Source: CAYPNP01 sp964412195 (GTDB lineage: Bacteria; Acidobacteriota; JAAYUB01). Taken from it: a DNA stretch of 64,000 bases. The stretch is taken from contig CAYPNP010000015.1 of NCBI GenBank assembly GCA_964412195.1, positions 56,962 to 120,961 of the forward strand, read 5' to 3'. The translations under genes and the position numbers were made by a program. Within the stretch, counting starts at the first letter, position 1. Each line of letters starts with the position of its first letter. Below the pieces are notes generated by a model, which did no database searches, had not been told where the DNA came from, and was given only the letters and a program-made list of their open reading frames with translations. This document shows positions 1 through 9,644 of the stretch, one piece after another.

Positions 1-515
1 CCGTCCAGCATGGATCGGAGCTGCTCGAAACGCCAGCCCAGGCTGGCGCCCTGGCCGGCGGTGGACTCCAGCAGGATCCGGCAGGCGGCGCCGGGCGTGG
101 CTTTGACGATCTCCCGCAGGGCGTCTGAGACCCGCTGCATGCCCGCCTCGTCCCCCTCGCCGCCGTGGGAGCCGGGGTGGACGATCAGATAGGCCAGTTC
201 CAATTCTTCGCAGCGTTCCACCTCGTCGATCATGGCCCGGATCGAGCGGGTCCGGATGAGGGCGTCGGGGGCGGCCAGATTGATGAGATAGGAGGTGTGG
301 GCGAAGAGGGGGTGGATGCCCAGCCGGTCGCGCAGGCCCAGAAACTCGCGGATCTCGGAGGCAGCCGGACGTTTACCGTCCCAGCGGGTGTTGTTTTTGG
401 TGAAGATCTGGACCGTCTGACAACCGACGGAGGCGCCCCGGCGCAAAGCCTCCACCACCCCGCCGGCGATGGACATGTGCGCCCCCAACCTCATCTTCGG
501 GATCTCAACAGGCAT
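1..515 (-). CDS. nfo: Endonuclease IV (AP endonuclease), partial
   Basis: The reverse strand reads into the window edge, so only about the first 171 residues are visible. Family AP-endonuclease-2 features are clear: KMRLGAHMSIAGGV near the N-terminus, QIFTKNNTRW, and LIVHPGSHGG with the metal-ligand His. Known role: it cleaves 5' of abasic sites in DNA base-excision repair, using three zinc ions. The start is ATG at 515 (MPVEIPKMRL) or the internal ATG at 494, which gives the more usual MRLGAHMS start. A 126-bp inverted-repeat element abuts position 515 and leaves no obvious ribosome-binding site for the longer form. The C-terminus lies outside the window. Confidence 0.9.
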   Translation of the reverse strand, partial: MPVEIPKMRLGAHMSIAGGVVEALRRGASVGCQTVQIFTKNNTRWDGKRPAASEIREFLGLRDRLGIHPLFAHTSYLINLAAPDALIRTRSIRAMIDEVERCEELELAYLIVHPGSHGGEGDEAGMQRVSDALREIVKATPGAACRILLESTAGQGASLGWRFEQLRSMLD

Positions 516-641
516 ATTCACCACAAAGGCACAAAGTACACAAAGACATATTTGGGTTCCAGAAGAGTTGTTGTTTCATAAATGATGGTAAATATAATTG
601 ATCTCCAAATTCTTTGTGCCCTTTGTGCCTTTGTGGTGAAT
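516..641. repeat. Inverted-repeat intergenic element (CACAAAG words)
   Basis: A perfect 21-bp inverted repeat (arms 516-536 and 621-641) encloses about 84 bp of AT-rich sequence. The arms are built from 7-9 bp words (CCACAAAGG, CACAAAG), with further imperfect copies just inside at 537-545 and 612-620. The element fills the gap between the end of the PduS-like gene and the start of nfo. No ORF is seen in it. Confidence 0.8.
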
Positions 642-645
642 CTTC

Positions 646-1956
646 CTAGTCGGCGGTGATTTCAATGGCGGCGTCGACGGCGGTGACCCGCCCGCCGATC
701 GGCGCGTGGTGGCGGGTGTGCTTCCCCTCGGCGACAGGCTCCCCGGGGATCACCCGCTGGCCGGCTTGCACCAGCGGCTCGGCCTGCCCGCCGCCGAACT
801 CCTCCCGGCACATCCTCACCTGCTCCGGCGCCGGAAGCGGACCGAGGAAGCGGTTTTCCATGTCGTAGGACTCCAGGTCCAGCCGCTTCATGACGTAGGC
901 CATCGGCAGGCCCTTGCGGTCGTAATCGGGGTGGGGGACGCTCTCGGGCTTGGCTTTCTTGTGGGGCGGCGGCATCCGGCGCTTCATCTCCGCGATCAGG
1001 CGCCGCGGCGTGATCCGCACGGGACAGGCGATCAGGGAGCAGACTCCGCACTCGCAGCAGTACCACGCGATGTGGTCGGCCTCGCCCGGCCGCTCCAGCA
1101 CGGTCTCCGCCCGCCGCATGAGCAGGTGGGGCTGGATGTCGTGGCCGAGCAGGTAGCGGGGGCACAGTTCGGTGCAAGTGAAGCACTGGTCGCAGACCGA
1201 CTTGGAGACGCGGGCCTCGCGCGTCAGCGACGAGTTCCGCTCCCGCACGGCGGGATTGTCCGGTGGCAGGACCAGGACCCCGGATGTTGTCTTCTGGATA
1301 GTGAAGTCCTCTCCCACCAGGGCGCCCATCATGACCCCGCCGGCGAGGAAGCGGGGATCGGGGCAGGTGGGGCCGCCGGCCGCCTCCAGCAGGCGGGCGA
1401 GCGGCGTGCCGACGGGTGCCTCGACGGTGAGGGGGCGGGCCACGGCGCCGGCCAATGTGACGAAGCGGCGCGTCACGGGGCGGCCTTCCAGGGCGTCGCC
1501 GACGTGGGCCAGGGTCTGGACGTTCTGGACCAGCACGCCCACGTCGAGCGGGATGCCGCCCTGGGGTACCACGCGGCCGGTGGCGGCGTAGACCAGCAAA
1601 TGCTCGTCGCCGGAGGGGTAGACGTCGGAGAGGCCCAACAGCTCGAAACCGGGATACCCGGCCAGGAGACGCTCCAGGTGGGTCACCAGCACCTGGCGTT
1701 TCTTCTTGACGCCCACGAACACCGAGCGGAGGCCCAGCGCGTCCCTCAGGGCGGCCGCCGCCTCCAGGATCTTTTCGCCTTCGTTCAGCAAACAGTAGTA
1801 GTCGGCATAGAGCAGCGGCTCGCACTCCGCGCCGTTCAGGATCAACGTGTCCGCGCGGCCGCGGCAATCCAGCTTGCGCCAGGTGGGGAAGCCGGCCCCG
1901 CCGGCGCCCACAACGCCCGCTTCCCGGACCTTCTCGATAATCGCCTGAGTATCCAT
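646..1956 (-). CDS. PduS/RnfC-like Fe-S flavoprotein (SLBB domain)
   Basis: This 436-aa protein belongs to the RnfC/PduS/NuoF-like family, which passes electrons from NADH through flavin and Fe-S centres. Visible features are GAGGAGFPTW at residues 17-26 (nucleotide/flavin binding), NGAECEP at 41-47, an SLBB-like region at about 165-215, and two 4Fe-4S motifs: Cys255/258/261/265 and Cys300/303/306/311. The 436-aa length and domain order fit PduS (cobalamin reductase of microcompartments) and the core of RnfC. No other rnf gene (A, B, D, E or G) is nearby, which argues against a complete Rnf pump here. The microcompartment-like rpiB-deoC pair 7 kb away makes a PduS-type role plausible. The start is ATG at 1956, but the repeat array ends about 6 bp upstream and there is no clear RBS. 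Confidence 0.75.
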   Translation of the reverse strand: MDTQAIIEKVREAGVVGAGGAGFPTWRKLDCRGRADTLILNGAECEPLLYADYYCLLNEGEKILEAAAALRDALGLRSVFVGVKKKRQVLVTHLERLLAGYPGFELLGLSDVYPSGDEHLLVYAATGRVVPQGGIPLDVGVLVQNVQTLAHVGDALEGRPVTRRFVTLAGAVARPLTVEAPVGTPLARLLEAAGGPTCPDPRFLAGGVMMGALVGEDFTIQKTTSGVLVLPPDNPAVRERNSSLTREARVSKSVCDQCFTCTELCPRYLLGHDIQPHLLMRRAETVLERPGEADHIAWYCCECGVCSLIACPVRITPRRLIAEMKRRMPPPHKKAKPESVPHPDYDRKGLPMAYVMKRLDLESYDMENRFLGPLPAPEQVRMCREEFGGGQAEPLVQAGQRVIPGEPVAEGKHTRHHAPIGGRVTAVDAAIEITAD

Positions 1957-1961
1957 TTATC

Positions 1962-2158
1962 CCGTGCTCGTACTCGTAATCGTACTCGTGATCGTAATCG
2001 TAATCGAATATACCACGCCACTGTCCGAGAGTCGAAGGGGATCGGTAGATTCACGGCAAACTGTCGATTACGATTACGAGCAGCGAGTACGATCGGTCGC
2101 CGGTCAACGGTCACCGGTCGATTACGAGCACGATTACGATTACGAGCACGATGGAGGG
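1962..2158. repeat. Inverted hexamer array (TCGTAA/TCGTAC words)
   Basis: The left block (about 1965-2010) repeats the 6-bp words TCGTAA, TCGTAC and TCGTGA. The right block (about 2070-2152) carries the reverse-complement words (ATTACG, GAGCACG), and a GGTCACCGG-type stretch lies between. The two blocks could pair into a long stem. The array occupies nearly the whole 206-bp gap upstream of the PduS-like gene. The same word family recurs at 25079, 29940, 34500 and 34640. Confidence 0.85.
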
Positions 2159-2162
2159 GGGA

Positions 2163-3269
2163 TCAATCCTTCTGGATGATTTCCAGGAAGTATTTGGCTT
2201 CGTACATGTTGGCGACGAACTTCCGGGCCGAGACCATCTTGGCGGTGGATCCGTCCTCCTGGACGCATTCCTTGTCCATTAGGATGTAGTCCTTGTTGAG
2301 GAACGGCACCCGCAGGGTGTTGGACAGGTTCAGGAAGTTCTGGATGTGCTTCCCCTGGACCTGCGGGTAGACCATATTGATGATCTCGCGGTCATCCACC
2401 GCAGGGGAGGAGTTGACGAAGTTCTTCACCATCAAGTTGATCCATTTGGTGTTGGTGCACAGCTCGAGGGTGTGGATGACCTGGGGCTTCTCGACGATGA
2501 GATAGGTGGCGGTCTCCGCCGTCCTGTTGTTGTAGAACGTCTGGCCGATCAGGTAGTGCCCGCGCAGGGAGTAAATCTTGCTCCGCTGCAGGGCCACCTC
2601 GTCCAGCGCCGACAGGCAGTACTTCTTCAGGTCGACCTTGATGATGTGTTTCTTCAGGCTGGGATCTTCCTTGACCGCCTGGATGGCCTTATCCTCGGGG
2701 ATGATGATGTTGTTCAGCCGGTCGTAGATCGTGTAGACCTTTTCGAAGTGGAAGATCTGCAGCCCCACGTCCAGGTTGGTCTTGAGCCGGTCGGCCAACC
2801 CTGCCTCGGACCGGGCGGGATTCTCCCGGATGAACTGCGTGTTGGACATGGTGTTGGACAGGAACGCCGGGTCCCGCAGGGGCGTCCGCTCCAGCGGCCG
2901 GGTTTTGCCCTTGTCGTCGGGGTAGAGGATGTCGTAAAAGAACTCCTCCACCGACGAGAAGGTGTGGATGATCTTGGTCTTGTCCAGCACCAGCATGTCG
3001 TAACGGGTGGGCTTGAGGTAGTTGTAGAAAGAGTTGATCAGGACCTTTATGTTCTTCTTCGCCAGGACGTCCTTGATGATCATGCCGCTCAGGATCAGGT
3101 AGGGCGAGAGGAAGGCTTGGAACTTCCGGGGGTCGATGTTGCCGGGCATGGGATCGACCCTCTTGGCGAAGAGGGCGATCTTGGTCTGGGGCAGCAGCTC
3201 GTGGTTCAAATCCGAGTTGTCGTAAAAGACGATCTGGAATTCCGCCTGCGGATTTGGTTCGGTAGCCAT
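2163..3269 (-). CDS. Hypothetical protein, 368 aa, unrecognised
   Basis: I do not recognise a family. The product is soluble-looking, with no signal peptide and no membrane segment, and is rich in Lys, Asp, Ile and Asn compared with its GC-rich neighbours. It contains the phrases FYDNSDLNHELLPQTKIALF and LIGQTFYNNRTAETATYLIVE. It starts at ATG 3269, 28 bp downstream of a good -10 box (TATAAT at 3305-3310). It is monocistronic: the downstream gap to the PduS-like gene is filled by a repeat array, and the upstream gene is divergent. The steady reading frame, low-complexity-free sequence and promoter support a real gene. Confidence 0.7.
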   Translation of the reverse strand: MATEPNPQAEFQIVFYDNSDLNHELLPQTKIALFAKRVDPMPGNIDPRKFQAFLSPYLILSGMIIKDVLAKKNIKVLINSFYNYLKPTRYDMLVLDKTKIIHTFSSVEEFFYDILYPDDKGKTRPLERTPLRDPAFLSNTMSNTQFIRENPARSEAGLADRLKTNLDVGLQIFHFEKVYTIYDRLNNIIIPEDKAIQAVKEDPSLKKHIIKVDLKKYCLSALDEVALQRSKIYSLRGHYLIGQTFYNNRTAETATYLIVEKPQVIHTLELCTNTKWINLMVKNFVNSSPAVDDREIINMVYPQVQGKHIQNFLNLSNTLRVPFLNKDYILMDKECVQEDGSTAKMVSARKFVANMYEAKYFLEIIQKD

Positions 3270-3304
3270 GCGGTCCCCAATACGATAGCTTCGTTGTGGA
3301 CAAC

Positions 3305-3333
3305 ATTATACAAGACTCCCGGATCAATGGAAA
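3305..3333 (-). promoter_or_regulatory. Sigma70-type promoter for the 2163-3269 gene
   Basis: Read on the reverse strand, TTTCCA (3328-3333) is followed by a 17-bp spacer and a perfect TATAAT (3305-3310). The start codon lies at 3269. Confidence 0.55.
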
Positions 3334-3388
3334 TCTTTTTCCGTGCCGGCATCGTCCGGCAGGCCTGTAAATTCAAAGAAAAAAGTGG

Positions 3389-3418
3389 TTTCCAGCCGCG
3401 CGGGGGAAGTGATACAAT
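3389..3418 (+). promoter_or_regulatory. Candidate promoter for the APC permease
   Basis: TTTCCA (3389-3394), an 18-bp spacer and TACAAT (3413-3418) lie about 105 bp before the permease start. The rest of the 254-bp divergent gap (3270-3523) shows nothing else. Confidence 0.4.
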
Positions 3419-3523
3419 GGCCTTCCGCAACACGCATGGTGACGGCGTTTCCATCGGGCGGGACGGTGGGATTCCAGGTGAAAGCCGCCGCCGATCGGCG
3501 GGACGCCGGGCCGGAGAAGCAGG

Positions 3524-5701
<2,178 letters not shown>

Positions 5702-5827
5702 CCCGACCCAATCCGGCGGACCGGGGCGCCGGCCGGCCCGGCCCGGGCGGCGCCGGGGGTGTCCCGTTCCCCGGCCGCCCGGGATCCTCCTGCCGAGCCG
5801 GCGGACCGCCGCATAAAAATGAAGGCT

Positions 5828-5855
5828 TTGCTCGCCGGGGAAAATCTGGGATAAT
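5828..5855 (+). promoter_or_regulatory. Candidate promoter for the DHH gene
   Basis: TTGCTC (5828-5833), a 16-bp spacer and GATAAT (5850-5855) lie 30 bp upstream of the TTG start at 5886. Confidence 0.45.
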
Positions 5856-5885
5856 GGCCGGCTATTTTCCGTTCCAGGAGTTGCC

Positions 5886-6881
5886 TTGAACCACGAGATC
5901 GCCACCCTGTACACCCACGATGACTTCGACGGCCTTGGTTCCGCCGCGGTGTTCCGTCACCACTTCCGGGTGGGGGAGATCCGCTTCTCGAACCCGAAAC
6001 GCCTGGAGTACGAGCCGGTGTCCGAACGGGACGGCGTGCTCGACCTGCCCTTCGCGCGCCGCTGCGCCGTCTGGTTCGACCACCACGAGCAGAATTTTGA
6101 GGATCCCTCCTACCAAGGAATCGATCCCGCGAGCATCCCCGGACTCCGCCTGCCGGCCCCGTCCTGTGCCCGGGTGATCCTGACCTGGTACGAGCAGCAA
6201 GGCCTGGCCGTGCCGGACCATTTCGGCCCGATGGTGGAGGAGATCGACCGGTTCGACACCATGAGCTTCCGCACGATCGAAGAGTGGATGCGGGAAACGC
6301 CGGGCAAGGTGGTCGTGGAGAGCCTCGTGATGCCCAACGAGATGCCCCGCGACCGGGAGCGCTACTACCTGGAACTGATCGAGGCGATGCGGCTCCTGCC
6401 GCTGGCGGAGGTGGCGGCCGGCGCCCAGGTCCAGTCGCGCTGGCTGCAGAGGAAAAAGATCAACGAGGACGGCCGTTCCATCCTGAAGAAGATCAGCCGT
6501 TTCCTGCCGGGGGACGGGGCGCGGCGGATGGTGATCCTGGACTTTACGCCGCTGAAGTTTCAGCCCTCCGCCGACAAGAAGCTCATCCTCATGGATTATC
6601 CGGAGGTGGAGTACATCGCCAGCATCTACCCGCACATCGAGCGGAACGTGAAGACCAACACGGTGACCGTCTCGATCGGGCGCAATTTCCTCAAGCACAA
6701 CGGCCGGCCGGTGGACTGGGGCGAGTTCTTCGCCCACAAGAACATCGGCGGCGGGCACCGGGACGCCGCCGGCGCCCGGCTGGAGGCGTCCTCGAAGCCC
6801 GAGCGGGACAAGAAGCTGGACGCCCTGCTGGCCGACATGCTGGGCGCCGTGAACAACCCGCCTCCCCCGGCGGCGCCCTGA
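5886..6881 (+). CDS. DHH-family phosphoesterase
   Basis: This 331-aa protein carries the DHH superfamily motifs: HDDFDG at residues 11-16, FDHHEQ at 64-69 (the name-giving DHH) and the DHHA1-type GGGHRDAAG at 288-296. These bind Mn2+ and nucleic-acid or nucleotide phosphates in RecJ/NrnA/GdpP relatives. The size fits a stand-alone NrnA-like oligoribonuclease or phosphatase, but the substrate is not settled by sequence. The start is TTG at 5886, preceded by CAGGAG. A proline-rich tail (PPPPAAP) ends the protein. The PHP-domain gene follows after 52 bp. Confidence 0.8.
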   Translation: MNHEIATLYTHDDFDGLGSAAVFRHHFRVGEIRFSNPKRLEYEPVSERDGVLDLPFARRCAVWFDHHEQNFEDPSYQGIDPASIPGLRLPAPSCARVILTWYEQQGLAVPDHFGPMVEEIDRFDTMSFRTIEEWMRETPGKVVVESLVMPNEMPRDRERYYLELIEAMRLLPLAEVAAGAQVQSRWLQRKKINEDGRSILKKISRFLPGDGARRMVILDFTPLKFQPSADKKLILMDYPEVEYIASIYPHIERNVKTNTVTVSIGRNFLKHNGRPVDWGEFFAHKNIGGGHRDAAGARLEASSKPERDKKLDALLADMLGAVNNPPPPAAP

Positions 6882-6933
6882 GCTCGCGCCGGCCGCCCGG
6901 TTGGAGGGCGGCCGCACAACGCGGGAGGAGACC

Positions 6934-8568
6934 TTGGCCCGATTCATCCGACGTCCCGCCTTTTTCGCCCTGGCCGGCTGCGGGTGCCTCATCCTGCTCT
7001 GGGTGATTGTCGGACTCCGGTACCGCACGTACCAGCCGGAGCGGTCGGACCGCTATCTCTGGGGAGCGTACCACGTCCATTCCAACCGCTCCGACGGCCT
7101 GGGGGGGCTGCCCGAGATCGCCGCGGCCGCCGCCCGCGCCGGCGACCGCTTCGTGATCCTGAGCGACCACGGGTCGCCCAACCGCGAAACCGCCCTCTGC
7201 CGCGAGGTGATTGACGGAGTCGCCCTGTACGGCGGTTCAGAAGCCGCCCTGCCCGAGGGGCACCTGGTCCTGTACGGCCAGACGGAGATGCCGCTCTGCC
7301 AGTTCGGCCGGTTCCCGCCCGACGCCGTCGCCGACGTCCACTCATGGGGAGGCCGTGCCGTGGTGGCCTACCCCACGAGCGGACCGCAGCGGTGGCGATA
7401 CTGGGAGGAGGATTTCCGGCCCGATGGGATCGAGTTATTGAACCTGGTTTCCGAGTTCAAGGACGCCGGCTTCCCGGATCAGGCCCGGGCGGCCCTGTTC
7501 TACCCGTTCTCCGGCTATTCCCTCCTCGCGACCCTGGCCGCGCCCCGGGCGGCGGCGGCCCGCTGGGACGAACTCCTCGGCCGCGGGCTGGTGGCCGGGT
7601 ACTTCGCCGCCAACGCCCACGGCGGGAACCGGTTTGCCCGCCGGTTGCCGCTCCCGTACCCGTCTTACGAGGACGTGTTCCGCCTGGTGGGACTGGGCGT
7701 GGACCGGTCCTACGCCCCCGATCCGCTGAAGGCCTTGCACGAGGGCCGCTTTTTCAGCATCGTGCGTGGCGCGGGCGAACCGCAGGAGTTCGCCTTTGCC
7801 GCCGTGCATGAGGGGGCTCTCCACCCGGCGGCGGCTGTCGCGTCCGCCCCGGCCCGACTTGAGGCGACGGTCCGCACGCGCGGGCTGAAGACCCGCCTGG
7901 TGCTCCTGCGGGACGGGCGGCCGGTCCGGGAATCCGATGGACCGCGGATCTCGCTGCCCGACGCAGGGCCCGGGGCCTACCGGGTGGAGGTCTACCTGCC
8001 GGACCACCCCCTGCTGGCGCCTGACGTGCCCTGGATCCTCTCGAACCCGATCCGGGTGGGGGAGGAGACGGCAGCCCCCCCATCGCCGGAGGAGCCCGCG
8101 CCGGTCTTGCGCGCCCTGGACCCGGCGGATTTTTCGGTGGAGAAGGACGGGAATTCCGCCGGCCGGTATTTTCGGGAGAACGGCGAGTCGGTCTTCGAGT
8201 ACACCCTGGCGCGGTACGCCGAGGGTGGGCCGAACCGCTGGTGCGCCCTGGCTCGGCGAAAGCCGCTGGACCTGGTGGGGATGGACGGCTTCTTCCTCGA
8301 GGCCCTGACCAGCGAGACGCTCCGCTACTTCGTAGAGCTGCGCAGCGGCGACCGCTGGTACTACGCCTCGGTGCGGGTCGACCCGGGGGATTCGCGGCCG
8401 GTGCGGGTCCCCTTTCGGCAATTTTACCGAGTCGACGGGGGGCGTGAGGCGATGCCGCTGTCCGCAGTAGATTCGATGTTCCTCAGCGTCAGCAATTACA
8501 ACTCGGCGACAGGCTTTTCGGCCCGCCTGTCGATCCGCTCCATCGGATTCTACTCTACGTCGGAGTAA
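6934..8568 (+). CDS. Membrane-anchored PHP-domain phosphoesterase-like protein
   Basis: This 544-aa protein has one N-terminal membrane segment (about residues 8-28). A PHP-type domain follows, with YHVHSNRSDG near residue 46 and ILSDHG near 74; these are the metal-binding His and Asp clusters of PHP phosphoesterases. The C-terminal half (about 300 residues) is beta-rich and unassigned; it may bind carbohydrate or another ligand. I chose TTG at 6934 because GGGAGGAG lies 5 bp upstream; an in-frame TTG at 6901 has no RBS. The enzyme would sit outside the inner membrane. It probably shares a transcript with the DHH gene. Confidence 0.7.
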   Translation: MARFIRRPAFFALAGCGCLILLWVIVGLRYRTYQPERSDRYLWGAYHVHSNRSDGLGGLPEIAAAAARAGDRFVILSDHGSPNRETALCREVIDGVALYGGSEAALPEGHLVLYGQTEMPLCQFGRFPPDAVADVHSWGGRAVVAYPTSGPQRWRYWEEDFRPDGIELLNLVSEFKDAGFPDQARAALFYPFSGYSLLATLAAPRAAAARWDELLGRGLVAGYFAANAHGGNRFARRLPLPYPSYEDVFRLVGLGVDRSYAPDPLKALHEGRFFSIVRGAGEPQEFAFAAVHEGALHPAAAVASAPARLEATVRTRGLKTRLVLLRDGRPVRESDGPRISLPDAGPGAYRVEVYLPDHPLLAPDVPWILSNPIRVGEETAAPPSPEEPAPVLRALDPADFSVEKDGNSAGRYFRENGESVFEYTLARYAEGGPNRWCALARRKPLDLVGMDGFFLEALTSETLRYFVELRSGDRWYYASVRVDPGDSRPVRVPFRQFYRVDGGREAMPLSAVDSMFLSVSNYNSATGFSARLSIRSIGFYSTSE

Positions 8569-8589
8569 CCTGTCCTCTTCAGGATCTGA

Positions 8590-8630
8590 GCCGAACGCCG
8601 TTTCGCCGTTTCACCCCACCGCCGTTTCGT
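8590..8630. repeat. GAAACGGC octamer repeat, copy 1
   Basis: Read on the reverse strand, this block consists of 8-bp words: GAAACGGC, GGTGGGGT, GAAACGGC, GAAACGGC. A second copy at 60717-60752 uses the same words in a different order. It lies just before the rpiB promoter. Confidence 0.7.
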
Positions 8631-8662
8631 CCCCTCCTGAAGATTGTCGAGGAGGAATCCTA

Positions 8663-8691
8663 TTGGCCTCCGGCGGGAGATCCGGTATAAT
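8663..8691 (+). promoter_or_regulatory. Strong promoter for rpiB-deoC
   Basis: TTGGCC (8663-8668), a 17-bp spacer and a perfect TATAAT (8686-8691) are followed by about 80 bp of leader before the ATG at 8773. Confidence 0.65.
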
Positions 8692-8772
8692 GGGCCTCCG
8701 TGACACCGTTGACCGGAAGGACGAATCCCGCGGAACTCCGCGTGCCCTGAGTTTCCGCCGGGCGGGGTGACC

Positions 8773-9639
8773 ATGGACCAGGAGCAGTTGCGCCGGATCA
8801 TCCAGGAAGTGCTGGCCCGCGAAATGGGGCAGGCCGCGGGAGCTGCCGCCGTCCCGGCGGAGACGCCGTCCGCCCCGCCGACCGCACCGGCTGCGCCGCC
8901 GACGCCTCCGGTTCCCCCGACGGCGGCGCCGCTCCCCGCTTCGCTCGCGGCCCCTGCCGCTGTACCGGCGCCCGTCCAGTCTCCCGGCCCTCCACCCCCG
9001 GCGGCAGCCGACTCCGGTAGCATCGAGATCCGCCTCCACCAGAAAGTGGTGACGGCCGGCGACCTGGCGGCCGTCGAGCCCCACACCACCGTGATCGTCC
9101 CGGTGGGCGCCATCGTCTCGCCGCTGGTCCACGACGTGGTGGCCGCCAAGAAGCTGCGGCTGCGCTTCGAGAACGAGGGCGGCCGACCCTCGGTCGCGCT
9201 GGCCTCCGACCACGGCGGGTTCCGGCTGAAGGAGGCGTTGAAGGGCTTCCTCATGGAATGGGGCCACCCGTTCTTCGATTTCGGCACCCACTCCGAGGAC
9301 GCCGTGGACTACCCGGAATTCGCCCACAAGGCGGCGAAGGCCGTGGCCGAGGGGCACTACGAGCTGGCCATCGTCGTGGACGGCGCCGGCATCGGCTCCT
9401 GCATGGCCGCGAACAAGGTCCCCGGCGTCCGCGCGGCGATGTGCTTCGACGCCGCCACGGCCCGGAACAGCCGCGAGCACAACTTCGCCAACGTACTGAC
9501 CCTCGGCGGCAAGATGATCTCCATCGAGCAGGCCCGCGAAATCGTCCGCACGTGGCTGGAGACTCCCTGGGGCGCCGAGCGGCACGCCCGGAGAGTGCGG
9601 CTCATCCGGGAAATCGAGATGAAATACCTCAAGGATTGA
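8773..9639 (+). CDS. rpiB: RpiB-like protein with microcompartment-type encapsulation peptide
   Basis: This 288-aa protein has three parts. Residues 1-19 form a short amphipathic helix (LRRIIQEVLAREM). Residues 21-79 are a Pro/Ala linker. A 50-residue segment (VVTAGDL...VPVGAIVSPL) then leads to a RpiB domain from about 138 (ASDHGGFRLKEAL at 144-156, VDYPEFA, AANKVPGVRAA, SREHNFANVL). Helix plus linker is the typical architecture of enzymes targeted into bacterial microcompartments. RpiB interconverts ribose 5-phosphate and ribulose 5-phosphate. In E. coli RpiB the active-site motif is CGTGIGMS; here it is DGAGIGSC (203-210), so the catalytic Cys is Asp. ATG 8773 is preferred to an in-frame GTG at 8767. 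deoC follows after 5 bp. Confidence 0.85.
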   Translation: MDQEQLRRIIQEVLAREMGQAAGAAAVPAETPSAPPTAPAAPPTPPVPPTAAPLPASLAAPAAVPAPVQSPGPPPPAAADSGSIEIRLHQKVVTAGDLAAVEPHTTVIVPVGAIVSPLVHDVVAAKKLRLRFENEGGRPSVALASDHGGFRLKEALKGFLMEWGHPFFDFGTHSEDAVDYPEFAHKAAKAVAEGHYELAIVVDGAGIGSCMAANKVPGVRAAMCFDAATARNSREHNFANVLTLGGKMISIEQAREIVRTWLETPWGAERHARRVRLIREIEMKYLKD

Positions 9640-9644
9640 CCGCC

